Part shown: positions 43,735 through 56,264 of the stretch, one piece after another
Layout of the letters: every line of letters begins with the position of its first letter
How positions within the stretch are numbered: position 1 is the stretch's first letter
Assembly: GCA_022836615.1 (NCBI GenBank)
Contig: MU405235.1
Coordinates: forward strand, 186,001 to 250,000
Length of the DNA stretch: 64,000 bases
Source of the DNA: Annulohypoxylon bovei var. microspora
Lineage: Eukaryota > Ascomycota > Sordariomycetes > Xylariales > Hypoxylaceae
Direction of reading: 5' to 3'
The notes under the pieces: generated by a model
Told to the model about the DNA's origin: nothing
Seen by the model: only the letters and a program-made list of their open reading frames with translations
Databases searched by the model: none
Made by a program: the position numbers and the translations under genes

Positions 43735-44304
43735 ATGGGTGAACTAACAGGAGCATCTTCGGGATCTGCGCCGTCGGCCCCAACAACCTTCACCTTCTCA
43801 CCTTCGTCGGCTAGCTTTAACCTGTCTATGCGGGAATATCTGATCGCCTACCCGGAATTCGATGCCATAGCCGTCGGCGCCTTCGTCTTCAACCCCGAAG
43901 GGAAATTGCTCCTCGTCCAACGAGCGGCGCATGACTCCATGCCGTCGCTGTGGGAGATACCGGGAGGAGCATGCGACTACGAGGACGAGTCTCTGCTGCA
44001 CGGCGTGGCGCGTGAGCTCTGGGAGGAGAGCGGGCTATGCGCCAACTTTATCGGACCTCTCGTCGGCGAAGGCAGGGAGTTCTTCATCAGGGGAAATCGG
44101 CGCATGTGCAAGTACTCCTTTCTGGCCGAGGTGGAAGGGTTTGAAGTGACGTTGGATCCGAATGAGCACCAGGCGTTCTTGTGGGTTACCGAAGAGGAGG
44201 CTCGGAGTGGCCGGTGTGGCGATGTCAATTTCAAGTACACGTTTGACGAGCAGCAGGAAGCGGTCTATGAGGCTTTCCAGTTCCGGAAGGGAGAACAGCC
44301 TTGA
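43735..44304 (+). CDS. Nudix hydrolase
   Basis: Single exon, 189 aa. After a Ser/Thr/Pro-rich N-terminus of about 35 residues, a Nudix fold follows. The Nudix box is at about residues 77-101: GGACDYEDE, then SLLHGVARELWEESGL. The REUxEExGU half is perfect, but the spacing between the Gly and the first Glu is one residue longer than the standard GX5E. Upstream, AIAVGAFVFNPEGKLLLVQRA forms the first strands. Nudix enzymes cleave nucleoside diphosphates linked to other moieties using Mg2+ bound by the REUxEE glutamates. Substrate unknown; size and lack of targeting signal suggest a cytosolic, MutT-like housecleaning enzyme. Confidence 0.92.
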   Translation: MGELTGASSGSAPSAPTTFTFSPSSASFNLSMREYLIAYPEFDAIAVGAFVFNPEGKLLLVQRAAHDSMPSLWEIPGGACDYEDESLLHGVARELWEESGLCANFIGPLVGEGREFFIRGNRRMCKYSFLAEVEGFEVTLDPNEHQAFLWVTEEEARSGRCGDVNFKYTFDEQQEAVYEAFQFRKGEQP

Positions 44305-45570
44305 GCGGATACGGCGCGTAAGCGTATGGGTGTGACTTTGGTCCTGGTTTGGTAGACTTCTAGATAGATCATAGGAGAGGCTCATCATTGGTACAGGGGT
44401 CCGATTGTATTGGCGTACATATATACATACATAGGTAGAGGGCCGTCCCTATCGGAAGTCACATGTGTATCTGGCTGTCTAGTTAATTTAGAGGATTGCT
44501 CGAGTTTGCCGTTTTATAATTGCAGGGCACGGGTGTGATTGTCTCATACAGGATAACGCTCTCAATATGCTCGGCGCTATTGTAATGAATAGATCATGGT
44601 GTTTGTTTCAATCTCCTTTCGTCGCTATCTTCGCTAATATGATTCAGGGTTGTCCGACATAGGTAGTCACTTGCGACGCATTGCCACTATCTTGGCAGGT
44701 TGCCGTCGAAGACCTGGGTAGGACATGCATAAGGCAGTCATGTATGCGCCACGTTGTGTTGTTGTTTGTAACCCGGAAATGCGAGAGTAGGTGTAGGCAA
44801 CAGATATGAGAGTCAGGGGACCTCGGGATTGGATGCACACGTCTCTTTTCCTCGTCGGGGCATCCATGAGCATCCATGGGATATAGGCCTTGCTATATGA
44901 AGCGACGGCTGAAGATGTAGTCTAGACCGTCGGTACTGCCGCAGTCTAGATTTACCCCGATAGGTATGGCAATAGGTATGCGATCGAGTTTGTAGAAAAT
45001 AAAGATTAAAAAGCTGCAAGTATTAGGCATATGCTCCAGCCAACGCACACTTCCATGCATACATTATGTAGAAAACAGGTGAGGCATGCAGCGTCATGCT
45101 TGATTCATGTTTTAAAAAGTTTGGGGTTACTTGAGATTTAAATGTGGGTACTCTTTAAATACTACCAACGTCCCAATTTCTGGAAGTCGATTGTCACACT
45201 GAATCCAGTCTAATAGAGTTGTACAGAGATCATGTGATTTACCTAAGCTGCTAAGGTTTAGGTTACCTAGTAGGTATTTGACTGATGACTAACGAAGTGG
45301 TCAATGTGTGGACGATGTGGACGATGTGAACGATGGAAGTGGGGAATATGGTTCGTCTATGATCCCGAATAGGGAAAGAACCTTGGCAATCGGGTACCAG
45401 TAGCAGCAAGTCCAAGCCAAGCTTTCGGTTCGGTACAATCCTCAAATCAGACCACTCGCAAATCCCTCTTTTCTAAACCTCTAATCTACAAACACAAAAC
45501 GTCACCGTCTGACAACCTCGACACCCGCCGAATAAATCTAACTCTCCACTCCTCCTCAATTTCCGACGCC
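44305..45570. other. Intergenic, 1.3 kb
   Basis: Contains a GTGGACGAT/GTGAACGAT run near 45304-45335 and the COX4 promoter. The frames present have no domain. No gene seen. Confidence 0.5.
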
Positions 45571-46469
45571 ATGTTCCTACAACGTACCGCCGTGGCTGTC
45601 GCCCGCCGCGCAGCCGTATCTCCCGCAGTTAGACGAAGTTTTGCTGTCTCAGCTATCCGCCGTAAGAAATACCGATCCTACATCGTGGCCGAAGACGCAT
45701 CATCGTACGATATACCGATCACCATGAACGAAACTGATTTTTGCAACCTCTAGGCGATGCGAAGAACGTCGAGCCCAGTGCCAGCAACAGCCGGAAGATT
45801 AAGACTTTCAGCGGTACGATCTAATCAGTTCTAATTGAAATATATGGCGTGGGGAACAAATTTTGTTGACTCTGGGCCTCGCAATACACAGAAATTAAGA
45901 CCGAGGAAGACCTTCTCGGACCCGGTGCCGTGGCTGGTACCGTCCCTACCGATCTCGAGCAGTCGACAGGTTTGGAGCGATTGGAAATTCTAGGCAAGAT
46001 AGAGGGCGTAGATATCTTCGACATGCGACCCCTCGACGCTTCACGACTAGGTGCGGAACCAGACCTGTCAACTATGGCAGGCAAATTGGACTGATGGCGT
46101 ATATTAGGAACTCTCGACAACCCAATCTTCGTCAAATCTGCTGGTGATGAGCAGTATGCCGGCTGCACTGGCTTCCCTGCCGATTCCCACATTGTCACTT
46201 GGCTCGGCGTATGTTTCTTCTCCCCGATCCTGCTGCAAATGCAGTTTTCTCCATTGGCATGCGCAAATTCAGCCGAGTGAGGGTTGACTAACGAGATATA
46301 CATGTAGATGTCCCGTGAGCGGCCGGTTGAGCGATGCCCCGAATGCGGTAGCGTCTACAAGATGGAGTACGTCGGACCTCAAGATGACGGTCACGGCCAC
46401 CACCACGATCACCATGGATATGAGGAACCTAAGACCTTTGCCAACTTCGTCAAGCCGCAGTACTGGTAA
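45571..46469 (+). CDS. COX4: Cytochrome c oxidase subunit 4 (mammalian Vb type)
   Basis: Five exons, 45571-45661, 45754-45813, 45892-46050, 46108-46208 and 46308-46469, give 160 aa; all four introns are GT/AG and in phase. The first 30 residues are Arg- and Ala-rich without acids, a mitochondrial presequence. The mature part has KIKTFSEIKTEEDLLGPGA, GLERLEILGKIEGVDIFDMRPLDASR, AGCTGFPADSH and MSRERPVERCPECGSVYKMEY. The two C-terminal Cys (CPEC) with the earlier Cys bind zinc in this subunit. The C-terminus has a His-rich GHGHHHDHHGYEEP tail before FANFVKPQYW. Part of respiratory complex IV in the inner mitochondrial membrane. Four introns in so short a gene are typical of filamentous ascomycetes. 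Confidence 0.95.
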
Positions 46470-49400
46470 ATCTAACTAGGTACTTGGGCATATTTCCGAG
46501 GATGCAAAAGTTGGGTGGGGATACAATAAGGCTGCGAAGAGGAAGGCAAGAGGTGTAAACTTGTATATCGCTGAAAGCTGCCCAGGTGTATAGAATTCGA
46601 CGAAACTGACAGCAGCTGCACGTGTTGTCTCATCGTCCCTCTCCTGGCTCTCTTTCTAGTGGCTGGTATAACGTGGTTGATTATATTAATTGGCTTCTTT
46701 GCCTGTAGGCTGTAGCCTTTCTAACGTATGACGCCAAGTATAGAAATCCACTCGTCCACACCTACGATTTCAGTTATACTTGCTTGTCTCCTATACATAC
46801 AAACCTGCCTAGTATACATATACTAACTACATATACATGCCTATATGCACCTACCTACCTATATATACCTGGACGAAATTAATAATACCAAGTTCGGTAC
46901 TTGGAGGGTGGAGAATATGCTACCTACTCTCGATTTTTCTAATAGATTATGTAAGGTTACATAATGTAGATTGAATACCGAGAACTGAAAATTTGGCGAA
47001 TACATGTAGCCACCTTATTCGCGGGACCTCGGATAGCGGAATAGTTCTAAGACGAACTAACAGGGATGGTGATATAATCCTACCTAATTAGGTAGGACAC
47101 CTAAGTAGTGTCCTATGTAGTGTACACATAGGGGAATATGGTAATATGGGAATATGGAATGTACACGTAAAGGAGAAACTATATGTAGGCTATTGGAGAT
47201 GAATATGAATGAATACCTCTACTAGGAAATAACTATGATAATTGTGATAATTGTGATGAGTTTGCCAAGTCTGATAGATTAGATCGGATACGGGAGTACG
47301 GAGTATGACGATGAATGATAGTACCAACTTTGGTATTCGTGAGACCGGACCTCTCTATTTATATCATTCCATGTTACTTCCAACGCGTCCTCCAAATCCT
47401 ACCTGCAAATGAAAAATGCGTACTGTATATGTTTATGCGTGTATGTGGACTTAATTATGTATGCCTCCCTCGTGCGCTGTGGCTTTGAAGTCTAAGCCGC
47501 AAGAGGGGGGAAGGGAATAGAGGGATAGAGAGGGAGCACACTATGGATAGCTAATAAGGAGAGAGAGTCAAGAAGAGAAGAGAAAGATGGTTACGAGGCC
47601 GCCAACTAAACTGCAGCGATGGTCATTGTAATTTAACATTTAACCAAGCTCGTACTTGACTGCTTGATAAAGTATAGGGAGTAATTAGTTGCGTATTAGA
47701 TGGGATGTACCGGTTACATATCGTCCTAGTATAGGGCACCCCCTAACTTGGATGCATAATGCGCCCGTGTGTATTAATATTGGATCATCTCCAGCTATTA
47801 AACGTGATAAGAAAGGCGACCACTCAACCCCCTTGCCCGAAATCTCCGTAAAGACGAGCGCCTCTTGTCCTACCTCACCTGCCAATCGCACGCTTCGTGT
47901 CTATTCCATGAGACGTATGGAGACGTACGTACTCCGTGCCAACGGGATTACACGTACTTTGTGTAAATACGTAGGTAAATACGCAAATACACAGATACGC
48001 TAATAAGCAGCTCAATTCGATAATACTTAGTGCTCACCCTCCACTCCAAGAATCATGCATATACTCAGTTCGGGTCTGACTATTCTCCAATTTGACACGA
48101 CCAACATCAGTATTCGAACGGATGACATGATATGACGGTACGATACTTCCCTGCCCTGACAGGACTAGTAAGGCTTCCCTTTAGCTTTAGTCATTGTATG
48201 CATTGTATGCAAGCCTCACCTCTCATGAGCAGACTTTTAGGGTATTTCTTTGCCAGGTGCGTAGTAAGGATATACGAACGGTCTCATGTAACATGTAGCT
48301 CGTATACTATTCCTTCGATGACGAGTGGGTACAGGTAGTCGAGAATCGACGTATGATAGGTACCTGCATATCATGTACTCGATGGAGTACACCTTGGCAT
48401 CTGCGGGAAACGCGTGGGTGCGTGGGTGCGTGGGCAGGTGGGTAGGTTGTTTGTTTAATGTTTCCTACATCTGTACGCTCCAGCTAGGTATGCACACAGC
48501 ATACACAGCACACAGCACAGAGCACACGGCACACATAACACATTGGATAGGACATCCATAACACACAACACAAGAACTACTGTACACCCGTGGCCCGAGT
48601 CTAATAATGCATGGGTTACCTCTACCTAAAACGTCAGAGAAATAGTGTCATACCGCTCCAATAATAAGTCGTAGTATTGGCCGTATTGATTCGTTGCCCG
48701 TTGCCCGCCCTATCGCATTTCTTGCCCTACTCTCCCCTTGCCTATCGATGATGTATGTACCTTTTAGAAGAAAAAGAAAAAAATAACATTGAATTGAAAA
48801 GTTAATATATAAAAAAGGAACATGAGATGAGAGAGATGACGATATCCCTGCACTCTTATTATAAAAAGGGCTATACTACATTATTTAAGTACCTAGTAGG
48901 TACTAGAAGGTATGTACCATGTGTATGTATATACGAAGTACCTAGCTTTTAGGATAAACATGTGTTTGGTTAATGACATATTACAATATGTGGAATAGGA
49001 TAGACCCATGGGAATTATTTAATGCTTAACTTGTCTTAAACGTCTGATATTAGCAGATTAGGTATCCCATCAGAACCGAAAATCTGGTCACTTTAGCGCC
49101 GTTTACTTTTCTAATCGATAAAGGATCGCTACCCCTGTGAATGTACCAGAGAGATCGCTTTACCGTGTTTTTTCGTCGCGTCAATACTTAAATTTCAGTT
49201 CCCACATATATTCACATTAATTATATAACCTAATTAATTAGATAAGGCTCACTAAGACCCATATTAAGCTGGTGGGATGTGCTAAGTTTCGCTGTGATAG
49301 GTTGATATCAAAGAAAAGTGGATGGCGCTAAAGTGACCAGATTTTCGGTTCTGATGGGATAAATCATTAATGAGAAATCAGGATGGAAAGTGATTAGGGT

Positions 49401-52400
49401 CAATGATTTAGGTAGGAAGCTAGGGAGGTATACGTACCCTCAGCTACTTATAGCAAGGTAGATATACATTATAGGGTCCAGTCTAGTATTAAAGTGTATG
49501 TAGTCTGGTAGCTGTAGGTAATACCTACATTGCCTACCTCATACTGCCAACCAACCTACCAACATAGGAACACCCTAAACATAACGTAAAAAAAGTTTCT
49601 ATGGAAATGGAAACCTACTTTAATTTCTATTTCCAATACTCCAATCGAACCTTTTCTGATTTTCTGCATCTACACACCCATTTAGTGATATTTTCCAGTC
49701 ATTCCTCGAGTCATTCGCTTGCGCACGCCCACAGTCACATACACGCGTGATTCTTTACTATTCGCTATTCGATAGACAATACCCAGACATAACCTTGGAG
49801 CCCAGTCTAAACAAGATCTGGCCGGCTATTATTCTATGCCATCGACGCTAGTGGATAGCAACCCATGTCTCCCTGCCTTCCATGTCTTCCATATTTCCCG
49901 TATGATTGCGCATTCTACTTAACCTAATATAACCTATAATTCTCCAAAATTTGTAGCTCTCGAATTCGAGCTCGTCACTTTTTTTTTTCTCTCTTCCAGC
50001 TACATACACCCTGCCAAGACCGTCTTCAGGTCCCCGTCAACATACCCCGGCGCGTTTCTCCAACGCGCCATCATTTACAAGCATCTGAACCGCTATCGTC
50101 GTCATCAATAAAAATAAAATAAAAACACGCAAGTCCTAACAAGGGCGCAGTGCGCAGTGCGCAATAAGCCTCCTAAAACAGAAACATCTCGGCCAAGGGG
50201 GAAACAAAGCCTTTTATCGAGGCTAGGCATCATCAGCATCGTCGCCACCGAATAGACAGATTTCATACATCTACCGCCGAATATCCGTACATCCACGAGT
50301 TTTTTTCCCTTTCTTTACCGGGACCCTGTAAATGGGAGCCGCATCGACAGGCCTGGTCGAAACGGGGACCCAAAGTTGGAGAGATCGACCGCATCTGATT
50401 CCGACTATTGGACTGGATCGGACCAACTAAGACTATTCGATTCGCCTGGCATACGAATACCTAATTAAACACTCACCCTTTTTCTCGGTACCGGCGACCA
50501 GATTTCAACGATAGGATTACCCACCATCATCACCTACCTATCGACTATTACTGCTACTACTGATTAGTGTCTGCCGATTTACTAACTCTAAAGGTAGGCT
50601 GAAATATCACACACTCTTTATTTTACCCCCTGACTTTGCGACTATAACATCTGCATGCCAACATACTAGGTGCCTACCTACATACATATATACATACATA
50701 TACACACACACACACACATACCTATTCTGTTCTATACTACCTCTTCTCAATCCTCCAACCACGATCCGCGTACCACGTATCCCCAGATATATTATACGCA
50801 TATCCCTTTTGCATGTCCAAAGATAGTAAGTATGCTTACACAGAGACACTAGCCGTGTTTTGCTTTCCCCGTATTCCCAAGGTTTTCCAACATCACGCAT
50901 TTTCGTCGACTTCTCGTTTCCCCCTTTTTTTTCGTTGCTGCTCTTTTCTCACAAATAGTCCAAATGGTTGATGTTGCTGTCCATCCTTTTCAATACATGC
51001 CCAAACCTTCCAACAAGAACAAGTTGCAAGTTGCAAGTTGCTTCCAACACCCGAATCCGAGGAGAGGCACTTTTGGCGATCCGATTAGTCACTTAGAGAC
51101 TGGTCATCAATAATTTCCTAACCTAGCGCTCCATCTTACTGAGTCTTCTATAGGCAAGTGTTTTATTATATCTCATCGAACACGTATTATCAGTCACATT
51201 CATCTCCTGCACATCAGTTTTATTTGGTGTCTCGATCCGGCCACCCACCCCTATTTTTACTATTTCCATATCTCCATATCTCCTTTATTATTTTCCACAA
51301 GTTTAAAATATTATCATCATCACTGTCGTATACCAGGTGCTTGCATATCTAAGATATCCAAGATATCCATCTACCTAGGTACTTTCATCGTTTTGCATGA
51401 ATTTCCCTTTTCTCATCTAGTACTTGCCCAATGCGCCTCCTATTCAACCATCGACCACTTTTCTCCCTTACCTAGGTACCCAGTAGTGTATACGAATCAA
51501 CCACCTTGGTAGTCTACTAAGGTGGCAGTAACCCGGCAGTCACCTCAAGCACCTGCCCAGGTAACTAATATTAATTGCCCTTTTCGTACAATTCGTACAA
51601 TTCGTACAATCCATACAAATCCGTCACCTGCACTTCAACACAACAACACCTGGGCAGTGGGCACAGTCCCTGCACTTAATAACAACGGCAACAACATATT
51701 CATGTATCTATCTACCTGGTACACAGATTACTTGAATTACTTGACCGGTCTCATTTGATTTTTCTCCAGGGCTATCTGCAATCCCCCACACATATGCAAA
51801 CCCTATCACGATCCTCATCTTTACCTTTATTCGAGATTGCATTCTGCATTCTGCATTCTGCGTCCGTCTAATAATAACAAGTTCTCGATAGTAGAAGCAA
51901 CCAACCTAAGACACCAATTCTTGCCGGTCCATGAGTTGACCAATCTCGTCACCAACCTTTTTGAAATCTATTCAATCTATTCAATCGAGTCTACATAATT
52001 CGCCTTGTCCTAGACTGGTAAGTATAATTACATATTTTCCTTGATACATACGTTCGTATGTTCGTACCTACTTCCCTTCCATCAATATATATCATAATAT
52101 GACCCGCATCCCCACATCGACTATACCGTTCTATATTATAGACGCCCCATCTTGCCTTACTTCATCATCTCACTTTTCTCACCCGTCTACTTTCCTCTCA
52201 TTATTTTCTCGTTATTTCCATACCTCCTTCCATTCCTTCCATTCCTTTCATCCTTGATTTATCTGAATCACGCAAGACCGAGACAAATTATTTGCGCCCT
52301 CTTCCAACCCATATTATCAGGTATCCGATCTACATATGTCCGTCCTCTAGCTTCCAGTTGTAGCTCACAGTTGCCGGGTATGCCTTCTTGCCACTATTTA

Positions 52401-52497
52401 CATCTTATCTAATCGAGGTTTGGCTGTACCGGTGCTTACTAACACGCTGCAGAAAAGTTACACTGGTGACTGGGCGGACGCGCACTGAGCTGGCGCC
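46470..52497. other. Gene-poor 6-kb intergenic region
   Basis: No coding region is supported across 6 kb. It contains runs of TACCTA/ATACAT-type words, a MITE at 49065-49359, a CA microsatellite near 50703-50718, and several short tandem repeats: AGTTGCA near 51024-51043, TTCGTACAA near 51582-51610, and GCATTCT near 51840-51862. The right end (about 50900-52497) is pyrimidine-rich with many T/C tracts and may be promoter plus a long 5' leader of the 52498 gene. A non-coding RNA cannot be excluded. Confidence 0.5.
49065..49359. mobile_element. MITE with 36-bp perfect TIRs and TA target duplication
   Basis: The left arm, 49065-49100, begins TCCCATCAGAACCG and ends CTTTAGCGCC. The right arm, 49324-49359, is its exact reverse complement over all 36 bases. 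TA dinucleotides flank both ends (49063-49064 and 49360-49361), the target duplication of Tc1/mariner/pogo-type elements. The 295-bp element has no reading frame and an AT-rich interior containing a small AATTAATT-centred palindrome. It is therefore non-autonomous and would rely on a transposase elsewhere. Identical arms suggest a recent insertion or protection from mutation. Confidence 0.9.
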
Positions 52498-54835
52498 ATG
52501 TCCGCCAAGAAGGAGCCTTCCGGCCAGCAGGACGTGGACGAGATGGAGAGAAGCTACTGGGAAACAACCAAGTACAGCCGGGAACGAGAAGACGCAAAGC
52601 GCAACCACGAGTATGCCGCTCATCAGGATCAACTGAGAACCGCTCTAGTTGAGCTATACGATAGGAAGTCGCACCTACAACGCGAGTTACACATCATCAC
52701 GGATAACATCCAGCAACATGAGAAGCGACAAGAACGATTAGCACATGAGTTTGAGGAGAGCGAGCTTGGTCTCAGGGAGGAGCGTCAAAAAGATGACCGA
52801 TCGCGAGAAGAGTGGTTTGTGCGCGCACGCGAGGATGCTGCGTCTAAAGAAAATGCGAGGCCCAAGAGCAGCAGCAGCAATCGTCGACAGCCCAACCGTG
52901 ATGTACCATCGCAGACTAACGGTGCCGGATGGACAAGTATTAACGGTGCACGACGGCGTGGTGGGCGGCGAGAGGAGGAGGAGGAAGAGCCTCCTGCGGA
53001 CCCGGGAAACCTTCTGAGCAGCATATACCACAATCCCGTCGACGAAGGGGAGTCTATCAATGGTAGGGCCATGCCCTTGCGCAGTGGTGGTGGTAACCGT
53101 GTCCGACCCGGTCCAACTTCTAACGGTGTGCCTTCAAATGGCGTGTCTAATGAGACGGAGACGAACGCTGCAGAGGGTTACCCAGCGGGTCGTACCAAGG
53201 ACAGGCCTCTAAAGCCTAAACAGCGACACAGCTTGCCTAGTTTCCCGGCAGCGGCCCGTTCGCCAAACGGGAAGCCACGTAGGTTTTCTCCCATATTTAT
53301 CTTTGTCCTTTGACTAATTTTACTTTTCTAGCTGGATCAGAGACGTCTAGCGAGACCAAGGCCAAGTCACCCTCTGGTCGGAAATCTTTACCCAGCGCAA
53401 AGGGATCCCTACCTCCGGCGGAACGCTCAACACCGGCCGCCAGCGACGCGCGAGAAATCACTCGTGAGAGGCTGGCTATCAAGGACGATGGAAAATTTGT
53501 GATCGAGCCACCGATGTTTGCTGGCATCCCCCTCGAGCGAATTGACATGACCCACCCTTACTGGGATCCTGAATGGGAGCCCTTGGATGGTATTATCCAG
53601 CCTCAGCTAGACAAGTGGAAGGAGAAGCTGGAACAGCTCAAGCAAACACCCGAAGCTATTCGCCACACGATTTTCCTCGCCAATCGTCAAGTCAACCGAG
53701 GCCAAGCCGTCGTCGACTTCCTTAGAAACGAGCAGTGGCACCCGTATCAGTTTGTGGGCAAGGATATGATGAATAAGTTCTACAAGACATTCATCAACTA
53801 CGACACCATGTTCCGATTAGTGAACGTACACGAGGAACTGAAGAAATTCGACCTTGACATGACTCCTCTCCAGTGGCTACGTCAGCGCATGTGCGATATC
53901 TCCGAAGCGCATGGTGACAAGTTCAACCTCTCGAGGACCACCCACGACTTGTATCACGATGCCAACTTGAAGCTTCTGCGAGAGAAGCACGGGTTTGGTA
54001 ACATTGGACGGCCGTCTGGATACAAGCTTAATGAGAAGAATCCGGAAAAGGCGGCTGCGAAAAAGATGAAGCAAGAGTCAGGATCAGTGCGACGCAAAGG
54101 TCGGCGATCTATTGGCCAAGTTGATCCCGACGATACACCAAGGGTGGAAGACGTTCAGAAGACAGGACTTGAACAGCCGCAGGGGGAATACTTGGAGCCA
54201 GTGACACCTCGCATGCTGAAACGGCAGCGTATAGAGCCTGCGCCTCCTAAGCCGGAACCTGAGCCTGTACCTGCACCTGCACCTGAGCCTGAACCTGAAG
54301 AGGATGATCTCGAATATAGCGGTTGGACATCGACGGACTCTTTCTCTGCCGGGCGGATAATGCACCTCGACTGGAGAGTGTATCAGATTAAGACGCGAGC
54401 GCTGACCACCAGTACGGAAGTCACTCAGTACTGGACTTGGAAGCAGGATAAGGGCCTGTTCGAACACCAGGTCTTGAGGGACGTGCATCCAAAGGTTACC
54501 TGGGGCTTCTACCAGAAACCTATCAACTTCGACTTATCACTGGAAGAAATCAAGGAGATTCAGTACGGACCGGATAGCCAGAAGATCCTAGTATCTATCA
54601 TCGACGAGAAGCGCGGTAATGTCCTTGCCTACTTCAAGCGAGAGCGCACCAAGAAGCGATTTCTTGCCTTCGCTAAGAAGAAGGGCATTAAGCTCGTGAA
54701 GAGCACGCGGTAAGTAGTTTGTCTTAATAAAAACCTAGAAGACCTGTAGCTAACAACTGATGCAGTTTCCAAATCGAAGAACTATGGGACACCATGGAGT
54801 CGAAGACGCTGCCCGACGAAGACTCGGACACGTAA
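52498..54835 (+). CDS. Conserved-looking fungal protein of unknown function, 742 aa
   Basis: Three exons, 52498-53278, 53332-54709 and 54766-54835, with GT/AG introns (53 and 56 bp) in phase. Residues about 10-115 form a charged coiled coil (DQLRTALVELYDRKSHLQRE and following). Then comes a disordered, basic, Asn/Ser/Pro-rich linker to about 320. The central block, with PPMFAGIPLERIDMTHPYWD, LANRQVNRGQAVVDFLRNEQ and MTPLQWLRQRM, looks like a folded helical domain. A PEPEPVPAPAPEPEPEE spacer precedes a C-terminal domain containing LDWRVYQIKTRALTTSTEVT and VLAYFKRERTKKRFLAFAKK. I do not recognise the family. Basic patches and the lack of targeting signals suggest a nuclear, possibly chromatin-associated protein; this is only inference. 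Confidence 0.85.
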
Positions 54836-56264
54836 ACTCACTCCTTCACCACTACCGACGATGACGACGACGATATGTTTATTCTCGTCTTAACTTTCGT
54901 CATTTTTCCTACATCTAGACTTGAATTACGACACCTCGCGGACATCGAAGGCTTCCGCTTATTGAGAAGGGATTTAATAAAGGAGTGCCGCAAGGAATCA
55001 GGAAGGGGTTTCACATGACGCATATTATCTTTTTTTTTCTCCGGGCGCGGGCATGGATGAATTGGTAGGGGCGGGAAAATCGGCCGGACCAATGGAAGGA
55101 CAAAAGGGTGATTGGGCGGGACATCGATACAGTCCTGGCTAATAAGGAGATGAAATATCTGCGAAAGATGGAGAGTGAGAGTGAGGGAAGCATCTGGTGG
55201 CAACACCCCTTCTCGTGCTCCCTTTATTTGCGCGGAGGATGGGTTCGGCCTCGCCCACCCCGTTGCGTGTATCTACTAATCCATTCTCCGGCGAAGAGAC
55301 TGTACACTACGGGCTTACTACATCTACTGCATAGAGGGGAGGCATGGCGAAACGGCGTAAGCAAAATGCATTTGCGTTGGCTTTTTATTTATTTTTTTAC
55401 CTTTTAAAATTTCTTACACGTACATGGGATTAAGTGCCTGAGCTAGCTCATATTACCATAGGTACCTATTTACCTAGTGAAAGGATGATACTATTATAAT
55501 TGTATAATTGCGTTCGCTCAACCCCATAGATACCTAGAAACGAGTCTGAGAACATACCTACCTATATAGGGAGCGAAAGACGCGCATAGTTTACGTGCAT
55601 GGACGAAGCGACGTCGAACATCGTCAGAACGTTGCACGGCGACTAGAAGGGAAGCCCCACACGGGTTACCGACGTTCTGGCAATACGCATGTAGCAATCC
55701 CTGTGAAATCTGTGATGCGTAGGCGTCCCATACAGTAGCGGCAGATCCGCGAGGCGTAGGTATGTATGTGCAGGTAGGTAGGTATAGGGGTACCTCGTGG
55801 GTCGCGGCCCCTAAATGCTGCGTCGCTCCCCCGGTCAAAGCGGCAAGCTGCTGGAGTTCGATTTCTTGATTTTCTACTTTTTTCTGGGCGCTTTTTATAC
55901 CCCCTGCCCGATCCGACAGCAAGCCAAGACGGCAGGAAGCGGGCTTCCTGCAGGACTAGGATGTTATTATTACCACTTAAACTGTTTTCGACGTTTAGTA
56001 AGTTGTAATATTTACCTCCTCAATGAAGCGAAAAGCGAAAACAAATGCAAATTTGCCGAAAAGAATATAGTTGTAAATAATCACGTTCACAAGAAGCCGA
56101 AGAAAGTTAAGAAATAAATCAAACGATTATAATAATTTTCCCCTGCTACGGGTGTGAACCATATCCATATGGATAGTGTACTGATGATTTTTAACAATTT
56201 TGGCTCCATCGATATCCTAGCCTCTTTGAGTCAAGCCACTCGAACGAGCGAGTGTTCATCGTCG
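54836..56264. other. Intergenic, 1.4 kb
   Basis: Lies between the 742-aa protein gene and an amidoligase-like relic. Frames at 54838-55206, 55518-55922 (minus) and 55815-56117 have no domain. Contains CCTA/TACC-rich words. No gene seen. Confidence 0.5.

Noticed and set aside
55518..55922. 134-codon minus-strand frame
   Set aside because: No domain; lies in AT-rich intergenic DNA with simple repeats.
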